64,000 nt of DNA, taken from assembly GCA_029582165.1 (NCBI GenBank), contig CM055888.1, positions 30,457,408 to 30,521,407 of the forward strand, written 5' to 3'. Shown piece by piece: positions 20,516-33,088 of the stretch. The notes under the pieces were generated by a model. It did no database searches and was not told where the DNA came from. It saw only the letters and a program-made list of their open reading frames with translations. Source of the DNA: Portulaca oleracea (taxonomy: Eukaryota; Streptophyta; Magnoliopsida; Caryophyllales; Portulacaceae). The position numbers and the translations under genes were made by a program. Every line of letters begins with the position of its first letter. Positions within the stretch are counted from its first letter, which is position 1.

Positions 20516-21438
20516 AGGTCATTTAGGCTCCTGCATAACTGTTCTATTTTTGACGTGCGGCAAGGTCCTTTATCTAGACAGCGGTAAAGGTCCTTTACTT
20601 GGGCAGCCTTGATATTTTGGCATGTTTTCAAGGGCATTTTGGTCTTTTCTCAGGAGGTCCGGTTTTCCCTATTAGTATTGGAGGTCCTTGCTGAGTTCCC
20701 GCCATTTTGGAACAAAACCACTTGTGTTTCTTCACTTGTCTTGCATGGATTGGAGTCCAAGTGAATGAAGATCCTCCAATGAGGAAGTGCCAAGGGGAGG
20801 GTTGTGATCGTCCAATGGTTGGTCCAATGATGATCGAGTACTTCATAGTGAAGCATGTATTAGCATTAATCATTTGTAATTAGCTTAATTAACCACGTTT
20901 AGGAGGTTTCTTCGTCATTAGGAAACCTCACTCTAGTTAGTTTGACTCCTTGCTTGCTTGCTTGGTTGCCTTTTCCCTTATTTCAACCGAGTATATGTAT
21001 CATTGTATTGGCCACTTAACTTCACATCTTACGAAATGCAAAACCAAAGAAAGCTTTGAGCTTTATTGTTTGTGAGTTTCTCAAACTCTCATTTCCACTC
21101 CAGTAACTAGATTTGGCAATCTAGTGGTGTTGTGTGGACTTGTTGTGATCTCATTTGGAAGGTGATTAGATTCTGTAACCAAACGAGGTCCTTCAAGCTT
21201 GCCCGGGTATTCTTTTCACTTGTAGGTGTTAAAGTACTGTAACAAGTGAGGAAATACTTGTATCTATCTTTTTATTCATTTATTTTTCGTTCCTTGATGC
21301 TTATTGCATCATATTGGTATGGTTATTGGATGCTTACTGCATCACATTGTTGTGGTTATTGGCTATCCCGAGATATTGGTGTCCTTGTGATGTTATAAGC
21401 TTGCTTGATTCAGTACATTGGTGAGCTTATATACATTA
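20368..21438 (+). repeat. 3' LTR of the nested gypsy element (1071 bp)
   Basis: It starts TGATGGGAATC and ends TATACATTA, where the 5' LTR has TATACATCA. It is 33 bp longer than the 5' LTR because the segment around 21295-21360 (GATGCTTATTGCATCA) is tandemly duplicated with a few changes. About 14 other substitutions were counted against the 5' LTR. AAGGTCC boxes lie at 20562 and 20586. Confidence 0.92.
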
Positions 21439-21443
21439 GTTAG
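21439..21443. repeat. Target-site duplication GTTAG, right copy
   Basis: Matches 14898-14902 exactly and is followed by GGTTTAG of the interrupted array LTR. Confidence 0.88.
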
Positions 21444-21570
21444 GGTTTAGCTATTAGTAGGATTTTCCATAATTAACTAATACATATTTACTTAAACCAT
21501 AATTAACAAAGTAGTTTGGAAATTCAAACTCACGTTTATCTGCAACTATTAACAGTTGTGGGGAAAAATT
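21444..21570 (-). mobile_element. Array LTR copy 1, right part
   Basis: Array LTR sequence resumes after the gypsy insertion, including the region of the LTR TATA box (AATACATATTTAC, altered here). It stops at about 21570, where it is joined directly to internal-domain sequence through the shared bases TTA. The outer roughly 300 bp of this LTR and the polypurine end of the internal domain are deleted. Confidence 0.75.
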
Positions 21571-22069
21571 ACCTTATGCGTTGCATACAGCAGATACTTC
21601 GATCTCATCTCCTCCTCGTCTTCTCAGGTTGCTTCAGTTGTGGCATGGTCCTCCCATCGCACTTTTACTAGAGGGACAAACTTTGTTCCAAGATGCTTCT
21701 CTCTTCAATCTAAAATCTCCAGCAGCAACTCCTCGTAGGTCGGGTCTTCTCTCAGCCTCTGAATCCTCGTCAGAGGCTTCTTCTTGTTCCATGCCCTCCT
21801 CAGAGCTCAATTTCATACCTTCCTCGGGGTTTAGGTCCTTTAGAAAAGCTATAGATGGTTACTCATAGCACAGACGGTGGTATTCCATCCGAAAGATGTC
21901 AAAAACAACAAGCATGCAATTACAACACAAAAGAGAACAAAGAAGGAGACACACATCACATTCTCCCATCCTAATCTCATCACTCTGAACGTAGCTTCCT
22001 AAGCAATAACTAAAACCTAATAGACACTTAGGAGCTACCAGGTCGCAACCCAGAGCTCTGATACTATTC
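21571..22069 (-). pseudogene. Array internal domain 1: decayed integrase tail and chromodomain remnant
   Basis: On the minus strand, starting next to the primer site (variant GCTCTGATACTA at 22055-22066), there are about 200 bp of leader and then, from about 21780 down to 21585, a decayed coding remnant. It reads TRIQRLREDPTYEE, then FVPLVKVRWEDHATTEAT, then EDEEEMRSKYL. This matches the end of a Tekay/Del-type chromovirus integrase and its chromodomain (PLVKV.W....EATWE...EM). In-frame TGA codons stand where aromatic or basic residues are usual. Gag, protease, reverse transcriptase and most of integrase are missing, so the element cannot move by itself. The open frame at 21634-21816 is in another phase. 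Confidence 0.7.
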
Positions 22070-24877
22070 TGTAATGCCCTGAAAATTCGATTTTAAAAAC
22101 TAACGGTCAAACCTAGCGTTGACCAACGATAAACAGCGGAAAAGTCAAAAAGGAGACGGGCGTCACTTCCGTACCTCCGAAGAAGTACAAGGCAATAATA
22201 GAGATTAACTAAACGAACCAAACTTCGAGATACAACTAAACTCTTTATTCAAAACAGTAAACTCTAACGAACGTCCTTACTTGCAAATTCTCATTCCCAT
22301 CATAGAATTCTTCACCTGAAAACAAAACATTTAAAACATGAGGAGACCTCAATAATGTCTACCCCTAACCGTTAAAATCATTTAAAATCCATTTCAATTC
22401 TTTTTTGGGGGAGAAGTGAATAACTCAAAACCTTTCAAAACCAAGTTTCTTTTCCAACCAACCATAACCATCTTTCAGATTTATTAAGCGGGCGGACCTT
22501 GCTTATTTGACCCTCGAAGTCAAAAGACTTCACAATAATCATATCACAATCTTATCTCAATCTCAAGCTCAAAACCAACTCAATCAATCAAAATCTCAAT
22601 CATACGGATGGTCATCCATTTCGCACACGTGCATATAACTAACCCCGGGGAAGTAGCACTTATCAGGCATCCCTGATCTCTTGACAACCCCCCTACAGGA
22701 TGCCGAGAACCTGGTCTTCGGGGGTGTTGCCCGAACCTGCATTTACGTCAGGTTTAATTTATTAATCAGTTTTAATTTCATACCAATCCAAACTCAATCA
22801 TTCCAATCCCAACTTCTAAAACTATCTCCAAAACACACACATAAACGACTGTCCACATTTTTCCAATTCAAAAAACATAATCAACATTCAAAGACAGACA
22901 GTCAAATTTTCAACCATAAAATCCCTTCGGGATGCAAATCGCAAAACAACTTAAAATTAATCAAACCATTAAAGTGCAACACAGTGGGATATAGGACATA
23001 GACATTACCTGACAATTCTTCTCCTTACTTCATAACACACTTGAGCTCACTAGATCGAATGGTTTAGAACGCGCATAAAAAATAACGAAATTTCTAAAAT
23101 TAAAAACGTGTCGTACGGAGTTAACGCAATCTATTTTCCACCTTGCCCACCCCTAGGAACACTATAAGGTTGCCATCATTCATAAATTAACATTTTAAAC
23201 ATATCTCACATCATCTACTATCACATGTCACAAACACTCCTATATTGCAATCAATTGAATAATTCACACATAACAACACATTAATTCAAAAAAATAAACT
23301 GGACAGAATTCAATACTCCAATAAAATGAACCATAACTTGACTTCCTAACATCCTATAGGTATGGTTTTGGACTTTTTGGAAACATAGGGATGTCTACTA
23401 AAACTCTTATGTTGATTATAAAACCTGAACCACCTCCTAAGGTCCTCAAAAACAGCCAACTATACAACCTGTCCACGTCTGACCTAGGTGTGCTATTTGG
23501 GTCGTAACTCATAATATACAACTCAAAATCCCAATCCGTAAAGATTCTATGAAAGCTAACATCCTAAGGTATTTCCAGACCTAACGGTAGGGCTAACTAT
23601 TAACTACACAATAAAGGGTGACCAATATCGTAGGACTCATAAAATATGTCCAAACTGACCGGGTTTTTATTTCGAGGTTTTCGATTCTAATTCTAATAAA
23701 ACCACTCCGAGACTCTAACTTAGGCCTCCAAACAATCCACTTAAGCACAAATACCTTCCCCTTCACCCCCTAACACAACCAAGGTCAAACTATACTCAAA
23801 CTAACACCGAATTCTCACATAAACATTTAAATTTTCAAAATAAACATTTTCTTAAAAACCAACCATAAAGGTCACAATAAAACTCAAATTTTTGGCATTG
23901 AGCCTTATGGAAATAAACCACGGAATGCAAGGATACTAAACCTCACTCATGACCAAAATTTAAAGTATTTTTAAAAAAAGAAAAATCGATAAATCTCGTA
24001 TTACAATACCGCGCATGATAATGAATCAAAATAATACGATTAATACACCTAAGATCAAAACTTTACTAAACATAATATAATTTACTTTACAAAAACCATA
24101 AGAAGATTTAGCCAAAATCCTTATTAAAAGATATAAGGTAGTAATAATTATAAATTAAGGTTTTCAAATTCCAAACTCTCCAAACGTATACAACTCAAGG
24201 TTCAATGCGAACTATTAACATGAAATAAGATTTCAAATGCAACTCCTTTCAAATAGTAATATGAGCAATTAGTAAATATTAATTATAATATTTGCAACTA
24301 GTAATTAAAACATAACATAAACACATAATATTTACAATTCCTTTCGAATAAACTTTTCATAACTTATCCAATCAAACCCTAACAAAATTTACATGAAATA
24401 ACAATATACACCACATACATTAGCAAAGATTAATAATTTAAACTACAGACATTATGTACTTAATAAAGCCAGATTATAAACATAAATTACATATAATTGA
24501 AACAGATTATATAAAAAAAAATCATATGAATAATAATGATAATAAAAAAATCAAAACAAAAACTCAGAATTAGGGTTTACTAAAAGTGAGGGTGGTTGGC
24601 CCGATTCTGGTGGCGGTGGCATGTAGGGACAGGAGGAGGTCAGCGAGACGAGTGACGGCAGGCGGCGTCGGAAGTCCAGCGGTGGCAGCGAGCGTAGGCG
24701 TCGCGGTGGTTGCACGGGTCGAACTGATTTGCGCAGCAACAACAATGAGGGTTTTCATGGTGCAGTCAACCAGGTTCGGCGATTGAAGTGCGGTTGTCGA
24801 CTGGCGGTGGCGCGGCCCGGGATGATGTTAGCCTGGAGGTGGCGCGGCGGAGCAGAACCAAAGAGGGAAGAGGGGGG

Positions 24878-24915
<38 letters not shown>

Positions 24916-25446
24916 AACGAGTGGTTTATGGTGTTGGGCGTGATCTCCGACGACTCGGTGGTGGCGCATGTAATAGCGGCATGACAGGTGGTGGGCAGCG
25001 ATGGGGAGGAGGAAGAGAGAGATGACGGTAGGGTTAGGGTTTAGGTATTAGTAGGATTTTCCATAATTAACTAATATATATTTACTTAAACCATAGTTAA
25101 AAAAAATAGTTTGAAAATTCAAACCCACGTTTATCTGCAACTATTAACAGTTATGGGGAAAAATTATAATTTTTATTTTCTAAAAAAAAGAATAACCATA
25201 ATTCTAATAATTACACCATAAAAAACTAAATACATTTTCATGATTTATTAACATATAAAATTTTCCAAAACACCTCTACTCCCATGCACGTAGAAAAGAC
25301 TATATTATCACTGATACCCTGTTGATGGTCCTACGAGCTCAAGTGTCAGCAAAATAATTGCCGATAAAATCTCAAAATTAACGGAGTCAAACACAAATTG
25401 TTAACGTCGTAACGGCCAACACCTTCGAATTTCTCAAGATTTTACA
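22070..25446 (-). mobile_element. Array LTR copy 2, full length (3377 bp)
   Basis: Runs from TGTAATGCCCTG to GATTTTACA. In minus orientation the outer end (25446) is the U3 start. A TATA box (TAAATATATATTAG, about 25071-25084) is followed within about 30-45 bp by CCTAAACCCTAACCC and a pyrimidine-rich leader with a (GA)n run on the plus strand (about 24882-24912). The GC-rich block (about 24590-25025) contrasts with the AT-rich rest. If the TATA box is used, R plus U5 make up almost 3 kb of the LTR. Confidence 0.85.
25071..25084 (-). promoter_or_regulatory. Putative LTR core promoter (TATA box) of the array element
   Basis: TAAATATATATTAG on the minus strand, upstream of the telo-box-like CCTAAACCCTAACCC and a CT-rich leader. 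Equivalent sites lie at about 32713-32727, 37621-37636, 45243-45257 and 51201-51212. The sites at 21476-21488 and 54103-54121 are altered. Copies 3 and 6 lack it through a deletion. Confidence 0.5.
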
Positions 25447-26030
25447 TCATTACCACCTTAAAAGAAGTTTCGTCCTCGAAACTTAAACTCAACACCAACA
25501 ATCTTCCTGACAGAGTTAACGGTGCCTCTTACCAAAATTTGAGGTTTTACATCATTACCCTCTTCAAAAGAGTTTCGTCCTCGAAACTCGACTTACCTTA
25601 TGCGTTGCATAGATGCAGATACTTCGATCTCATCTCATCCTCGTCTTCTCAGGTTGCTTCTCTCTTCAATCTAAAATCTCTAGCAGCAACTCCTCGTAGG
25701 TCGGGTCTTCTCTCAGCCTCTGAATCCTCGTCAGAGGCTTCTTCTTGTTCCAGGCCCTCCTCAGGGCTCTATTTCATACCCTCCTCAGGGTTTAGGTCCT
25801 TTAGAGAAGTTAGAGGTGGTTACACATAGCACAGACGGTGGTATTCCATTCGAAAGATGTCAAAAACAACAAGCATGCAATTACAACACAAAAGAGAACA
25901 AAGAAGGAGACATACATCACATTCTCCCATCCTACACTCATCACTCCGAACGTAGCTTCCTAAGCTCTAACTAAAACCTAATAGACACTTAGGAGCTACC
26001 AGGTCGCAACCCAGAGCTCTGATACAATTC
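25447..26030 (-). pseudogene. Array internal domain 2, chromodomain core deleted
   Basis: 584 bp between LTR copies 2 and 3. The primer site is GCTCTGATACAA (one change). On the minus strand the coding remnant TRIQRLREDPTYEE is present, but about 62 bp covering PLVKVRWEDH are missing (GGTTGCTTC joined directly to TCTCTTCAATC in plus orientation). The polypurine end shows two copies of the CGAGGACGAAACT motif. Internal domain 5 carries the same deletion. Confidence 0.75.
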
Positions 26031-28829
26031 TGTAACGCCCTGGAAATTTGATTTTAAAAACTAACGATCAAACCTAGCGTTGACCAATGAAAATCAGCGC
26101 TAAAGTCAAAAACGAGACGGGCGTCACTTCTGTACCTCCGAAGAAGTACAAGGCAAGAATAGAGATTAACTAAACAAACCAAACTTCGAGTCTATACGAT
26201 TCAACTAAACTATTTATTCAAAACAGCAAACTCTAACGAACGTCCTCACTTGCTAATTCCCATTCCCAGCATAGAATTCTTCACCTGAAAACAAAACATT
26301 TAAAACATGAGGAGACTTCAATAATGTCTACCCCTAACCGTTAAAACCATTTAAAATCCATTTCAATTCTTTTTTGGGGGAGAAGTGAATAAGTCAAAAC
26401 CTTTCAAAACTAAGTTTCATTTCCAACCAACCATAACAATCTTTCAGATTTATTGAACGGGCGGACCTTGCTTATTTGACCCTCGAAGTCAATAGACTTC
26501 ACAATAATCATATCACAATCTCATGCTCAAAACCAACTCAATCAATCACAATCTCAATCATACGGATGGTCATCCATTTCGCACACGTGCATATAACTAA
26601 CCACGGGGAAGTAGCACTTATCAGGCATCCCTGATCTCTTGACAACCCCCCTATGGGATGCCGAGAACTTGGTCTTCGGGGGTGTTGCCCGAACCCGCAT
26701 TTACGTCACGTTTAATTTATTAATCAGATTTAATTTCATACCAATCCAAACTCAATCATTCAAATCCCAACTTCCAAAACTATTTCCAAAACACAGACAT
26801 AAACGACTGTCCACATCTTTCAAATTCAAAGAACATAATCAACATTCAAAGACAGACAGTCAAATTTTCAACCATAAAATCCCTTCGGGATGCAAATCGG
26901 AAAACAACTTAAAATCAATCAAACCATTAAAGTGCAACTCAGTGGGATTCAGGACATAGACATTACCTGACAATTATTCTCCTTATTTCATAACACACTT
27001 GAGCTCACTAGATCGAATGGTTTAGAACGCGCCTAAAAATAACGAAATTTCTAAAATTAAAAACGTGTCGTACGGAGTTAACGCAATTAGTCAAATTTTT
27101 TTCCAACCCTAGGAACACTATAAGGTTCCCATCATTCATAAATTAACATTTTAAACATATCTCACATCATCTACTATCACATGTCACAAACACTCCCATA
27201 TTACAATCAATTGAATAATTCACACATAACAACACATTAATTCAAAAGAGTAAACTGGACAGAATTCAATACTCCAATAAAATGATCCATAACTTGACTT
27301 CCCGACATCCTATGGGTATGGTTTTGGACTTTCTGGAAAGCTCGGGATGTCTACTAAAACTCATATGTTGATTATGAAACTAAAACACCTCCTAAGGTGC
27401 TCAAACACAGCCAACTATACAACCTGTCCAGTTCTGACCTAGGTGTGCTATTTGGGTCGTAACTCAGAATATACACCTCAAAATCTCGATCCGTAAAATT
27501 TTTATGAAAGCTAACATCCTAAGGTATTTCTACACCAAATGATAGGGCTAAATATTAACTACAAAATAAATGATGACCAATATCGTACGACTCATAAAAT
27601 CTGTCCAAACTGACCGGGTTTTTATTTCGAGGTTTTCGATTCTAATTCTAGTAAAACCACTCCGAGACTCTAACTTAGGCCTCCAAACAGTCCGCTTAAG
27701 CACAAATACCTTCCCCTTTACCCCCTAATACAACATAGGTCAAACTATACTCAAACTAACACCTAATTCTCACATAAACAATTAAATTTTCAAAATAAAC
27801 ATTTTCTTAAAAACCAACCATAAAGGTCACAATAAAACTCAAATTTTCGGCATCGAGCCTTATGGAAATAAACCACGGATAGCAAGGGTACTAAACCTCA
27901 CTCATGACCAAAATTTGAAGTGTTTTTAAATAAAGAAAAATCGATAAAACTCGTATTACAATACCGCGCATCATAATAAATCAAAATAATACGATTAATA
28001 CACCGAAGATCAAAACTTTACTAAATATAATATAATTTACTTTGCAAAAACCATAAGAAGATTTAACCAACATCCTTTTTAAAAGATATAAGGTAGTAAT
28101 AATTATAAATTAAGGTTTTCAAATTCCAAACTCTCCAAACGTTTAAAACTCAAGGTTCAATGCAAACTATTAACATGAAATGAGATTTAAAATGCAACTC
28201 CTTTCAAATAGTAATATGAGCAATTAGTAAATATTAATTATAATAATTGCAAATAGTAATTAAAACATAACACGCAAACACATAACATTTACAATTCCTT
28301 TCGAATAAACTTTTCATAACTTATCCAATCAAACCCTAACAAAATTTACATGAAATAACAATATACACCACATACATTAGCAAAGATTAATAATTTAAAC
28401 TACAAAAATTATGTACTTAATAAAGCCATATTGTAAATATAAATTACATATAATTGAAACAGATTATATAAAAAAAATCATATGAATAATAATGATAATA
28501 AAGAAATCAAAACAAAAACTCAGAATTAGGGTTTACTGAAAGTGAGGGTGGTTGGCCTAGTTGCGGGTGGTCTTGGCGGCAGTAGGAGGACAGAGGAGGT
28601 CATTTGGCGAGGCGGCGTCGAAGTCGGCGGCGGCGTGAGCGTAGGTGTCGCGGTGGTTGCACGGGTCGAACTGGTTTGCGCAGCAACAACAATGAGGGTT
28701 TTCATGGTCTTGTCAACCAGGTTCGACAGTTGGTGGTGCGGTGGTCAGCCTGGGCGGTGGCGCGCCGCGACTGGGACGATGGTGGCCTGGCGGTGGCGCG
28801 GCAGAGCATAACCAAACAGGGGAGGGGGG

Positions 28830-28877
<48 letters not shown>

Positions 28878-29074
28878 ACAACGAGTGATTTATGGTGGTG
28901 GGCGCGATCTCCGACGACTCGGTGGTGGCGGTCGGTGGTGATAGCGACGATTGGCTGGTGTACGGCAGCTGTAGTGGGAGGAGGAAGAGAGAGATGACGG
29001 TAGGGTTAAGGTTTAGGTCCTACGAGCTCAAGTGTCAACAAGATAATTGCCGATAAAATCTCAAAATTAACGGA
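26031..29074 (-). mobile_element. Array LTR copy 3, promoter-deleted
   Basis: Starts TGTAACGCCC at 26031. At about 29017 GGTTTAGG is joined to TCCTACGAGCTC, removing about 300 bp that contain the TATA box. At about 29074 the LTR end is lost and the sequence passes straight into internal-domain GAAGTTTCGTCC. The (GA)n run is at about 28831-28872. Copy 6 has the same structure. Confidence 0.8.
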
Positions 29075-29685
29075 GAAGTTTCGTCCTCGAAACTTAAACT
29101 CAACACCAACAATCTTCCTGACAGCGTTAACGGTGCCTCTTACCAAATTACCCTCTTCGAAAGAGTTTCGTCCTCGAAACTCGACTTACCTTATGCGTTG
29201 CATAGATGCAGATACTTCGATCTCATCTCCTCCTCGTCTTCTCAGGTTGCTTCAGTTGTGGCATGGTCCTCCCATCGCACCTTTACTAGAGGGACAAACT
29301 TTGTTCCAAGATGCTTCTCTCTTCAATCTATATCTCCAGCAGCAACTCCTCGTAGGTCGGGTCTTCTCTTAGCCTCTGAATCCTCGTCAGAGGCTTCTTC
29401 TTGTTCCAGGCCCTCTTCAGGGCTCTATTTCACACCCTCCTCGGGGTTTATGTCCTTTAGCGAAGCTAGAGATGGTTACTCATAGCACAGACGGTGTATT
29501 CCATCCGAAAGATGTCAAAAACAACAAGCATGCAATTACAACACAAAAGAGAACAAAGAAGGAGACACACATCACATTCTCCCATCCTACACTCATCACT
29601 CTAAACGTAGGTTCCTAAGCTCTAACTAAAACCTAATAGACACTTAGGAGCTACCAGGTCGCAACCCAGAGCTCTGATACCATTC
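29075..29685 (-). pseudogene. Array internal domain 3
   Basis: It has an intact primer site (GCTCTGATACCA at 29671-29682) and, on the minus strand, the integrase-tail/chromodomain remnant between about 29400 and 29200, with FVPLVKVRWEDHATTEAT. A one-base loss (TATATCTCC where copies 1 and 2 have AAAATCTCC) shifts the frame upstream of it. The polypurine end is fused to the truncated LTR copy 3. Confidence 0.75.
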
Positions 29686-32486
29686 TGTAACGCCCTGGAA
29701 ATTTGATTTTAAAAACTAACGGTCAAACCTAGCGTTGACCAACGAAAAACAGCGGAAAAGTCAAAAAGGAGACGGGCGTCACTTCCGTACCTCCGAAAAG
29801 TACAAGGCAAGAATAGAGATTAACTAAACGAACCAAACTTCGAGTCTATACGATACAACTAAACTCTTTATTCAAAACAGTAAAGTCTAACGAACGTCCT
29901 CACTTGCTAATTCCCATTCCCAGCATAGAACTATTCACCTGAAAACAAAACATTTAAAACATGACGAGACCTCAATAATGTCTACCCCTAATCGTTAAAA
30001 CCATTTAAAATCCATTTCAATTCTTTTTTGGGGGAGAAGTGAATAAGTCAAAACCTTTAAAAACCAAGTTTCTTTTCCAACCAACCATAACCATCTTTCA
30101 GATTTATTAAGCGGGCGGACCTTGCTTATTTAACCCTCGAAGTCAAAAGACTGCACAATAATCATATCACAATCTTATCACAATCTCAAGCTCAAAACCA
30201 ACTCAATCAATCACAATCTCAATCATATGGATGGCCATCCATTTCGCACACGTGCATATAACTAACCCCGGGGAAGTAGCACTTATCAGGCATCCCTCAT
30301 CTCTTGACAACCCCCTGCAGGATGCCGAGAACATGGTCTTCGGGGGTGTTGCCCGAACCCGCATTTATGTCACGTTTAATTTATTAATCAGATTTAATTT
30401 CATACCAATCCAAACTCAATCATTCAAATCCCAACTTCCAAAACTATTTCCAAAACACACACATAAACGACTGTCCACATCTTTCCAATTCAAAGAACAT
30501 AATCAACATTCAAAGACAGACAGTCAATTTGTCAACTATAAAATCCCTTCGGGATGCAAATCGGAAAACAACTTAAAATCAATCAAACCATTAAAGTGCA
30601 ACTCAGTGGGATTTAGGACATAGACATTACCTGAAAATTATTCTCCTTATTACATAACACACTTGAGCTCACTAGATTGAATGGTTTAGAACGCGCCTAA
30701 AAATAACGAAATTTCTAAAATTAAAAACGTGTCGTACGGAGTTAACGCAATCATTTTTTCCACTTTGCCTACCCCTAGGAACACTATAAGGTTCCCATCA
30801 TTCATAAATTAACATTTTAAACATATCTCACATCATCTACTATCACATGTCACAAATACTCCCATATTACAATCAATTGAATAATTCACACATAACAACA
30901 CATTAATTCAAAAGAGTAAATTGGTTAGAATTCAATACTCCAATAAAATGAACCATAACATGACTTTCCGACATCCTATGGGTATGGTTTTAGACTTTCT
31001 GGAAACCTCAGGATGTCTACTAAAACTCTTATGTTGATTATGAAACCTGAAACACCTCCTAAGGTCCTCAAAAATAGCCAACTAGACAACCTATCCAGTT
31101 CTGACCTAGGTGTCCTATTTGGGTTGTAACTCAGAATATACACCTCAAAATCGCGATCCACAAAATTTCTATGAAAGCTAAAATCCTAAGGTATTTCTAG
31201 ACCAAATGGTAGGGCTAAGTATTAAGTACACAATAAATGGTGACCGATATCGTACAACTCAGAAAATATGTCCAATCTGACCGGGTTTTTATTTCGAGGT
31301 TTTCGATTCTAATTCTAATAAAACCAGTCCGAGACTCTAAATTAGGCCTCCAAACAGTCCGCTTAAGCATAAATACCTTCCCCTTCACCCCCTAACACAA
31401 CCAAGGTCAAACTATACTCAAACTAACACCGAATTCTAACATAAACAATTAAATTTTAAAAATAAACATTTTCTTAAAAACCAACCATAAAGGTCACAAT
31501 AAAACTCAAATTTTAGGCATCGAGCCTTATGGAAATAAACAACGGACAGCAAGGGTACTAAACCTCACTCATGACCAAAATTTAAAGTATAAATAAGGAT
31601 AAATCGATAAAACTCGTATTACAATACCGCGCATGATAATAAATCAAAATAATACGATTAATACACCGAAGATCAAAACTTTACTAAACATAATATAATT
31701 TACTTTGCAAAAACCATAAGAAGATTTAACCAACATCCTTTTTAAAAGATATAAGGCAGTAATAAATATAAATTAAGGTTTTTAATATCCAAACTCTCAA
31801 AACGTATAAAACTCAAGGTTGAATGCCAACTATTAACATGAAATGAGATTTAAAATTCAACTCCTTTCAAATAGTAATATGAGCAATTATTAAATATTAA
31901 TCATATATTTTCAACTAGTAATTAAGACAGAACATAAACACATAATATTTACAATTCCTTTCGAATAAACTTTTCATAACTTATCCAATCAAACCCTAAC
32001 AAAATTTACATGAAATAACAATATACACCACATACATTAGCAAAGATATATAATTTAAACTACATAAATTATGTACTTAATAAAGCCAGATTATAAACAT
32101 AAATCACATATAATTGAAACAGATTATATAAAAAAAATCATATGAATAATAATGATAATAAAGAAATCAAAACAAAAACTCAGAATTAGGGTTTACTGAA
32201 AGTGAGGGTGGTTGGCCTAGTTGCGGGTGGCGGTGGGGACAGCGGAGGTCGCGAGATTGTTGGCGAGGCGGCGCGGCGGCGTCGGAATTCCAGCGGTGGC
32301 AGCGAGCGTAGGTGTCGCGGTGGTTGCACGGGTCGAACTGATTTGCGCAGCAACAACAATGAGGGTTTCATGGTCTGGTCAACCAGAGTTCGACAGTTGG
32401 TGGTGCGGTGGTCAGCCTAAGCGGTGGCGCGCGGCGGCTGGGACGATGGTGGCCTGGCGATGGCGTCGCGGAGTAGAACCAAAAAG

Positions 32487-32540
<54 letters not shown>

Positions 32541-33088
32541 GAGAGAGAGAACAACGAGTGGTTTATGGTGGTGGGCGCGATCTCTGGCGTCTCGGTGGTG
32601 GCGGCCGAGGTGATAGCGATGCTGGCTGGTGGATGGCTGCAGTAGAGGGAGGAGGAAGACCGAGATGACGGTAGGGTTAGGGTTTAGGTATTAGTAGGAT
32701 TTTCCATACTTAACTAATATATATTTACTTAAACCCTAATTAACAAAATAGTTTGAAAATTCAAACCCACGTTTATCTGCAACTATTAACAGTTGTGGGG
32801 ACAAATTATAATTTTTATTTTCTAAAAAAAAGAATAACCATAATTCTAATAATTACACCATAAAAATCTAAATACATTTTCATGAATGATTAGCATATAA
32901 AATTTTCCAAAACACCTTTACTCCCATGCACGTAGAAAAGACTATATTATCATTGATACCCTTTTGACGGTTCTACGAGCTCAAGTGTCAGCAAAATAAT
33001 TGCCGATAAAATCTCAAAATTAACGGAGTCAAACTTAAATTGTTAACGTCGTAACGGCCAACACCTTCGAAATTTTCGGGATTTTACA
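29686..33088 (-). mobile_element. Array LTR copy 4, full length (3403 bp)
   Basis: Intact at both termini (TGTAACGCCC...GATTTTACA). TATA box at about 32713-32727, (GA)n at about 32488-32549 (interrupted by one GT), GC-rich leader at about 32200-32680. Its counterpart in the second large duplication block is copy 7. Confidence 0.87.

Larger units (their letters stand above)
14903..21438 (+). mobile_element. Ty3/gypsy element nested in array LTR copy 1, nearly complete
   Basis: A full-length element: 5' LTR 14903-15940, primer site 15945-15956, gag 16021-16878, pol to 20515, and 3' LTR 20368-21438, with the GTTAG duplication at both ends. Domain order is Gag, zinc knuckle, protease, reverse transcriptase, RNase H, integrase, which is gypsy order. 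No chromodomain was seen at the integrase C-terminus. The IIDGGSCTN protease and the pol frame running into the 3' LTR suggest a CRM-like chromovirus, but the lineage is inferred. The LTRs differ by about 14 substitutions plus one 33-bp duplication, so the insertion is recent. Only two lesions were seen: a +1 shift between gag and pol, and one nonsense codon in pol. Confidence 0.92.

Noticed and set aside
22055..22066. GCTCTGATACCA-like sequences repeated along the array, considered as tRNA gene pieces
   Set aside because: They are the reverse complement of the LTR primer-binding site and always sit next to an LTR end. No tRNA cloverleaf surrounds them.
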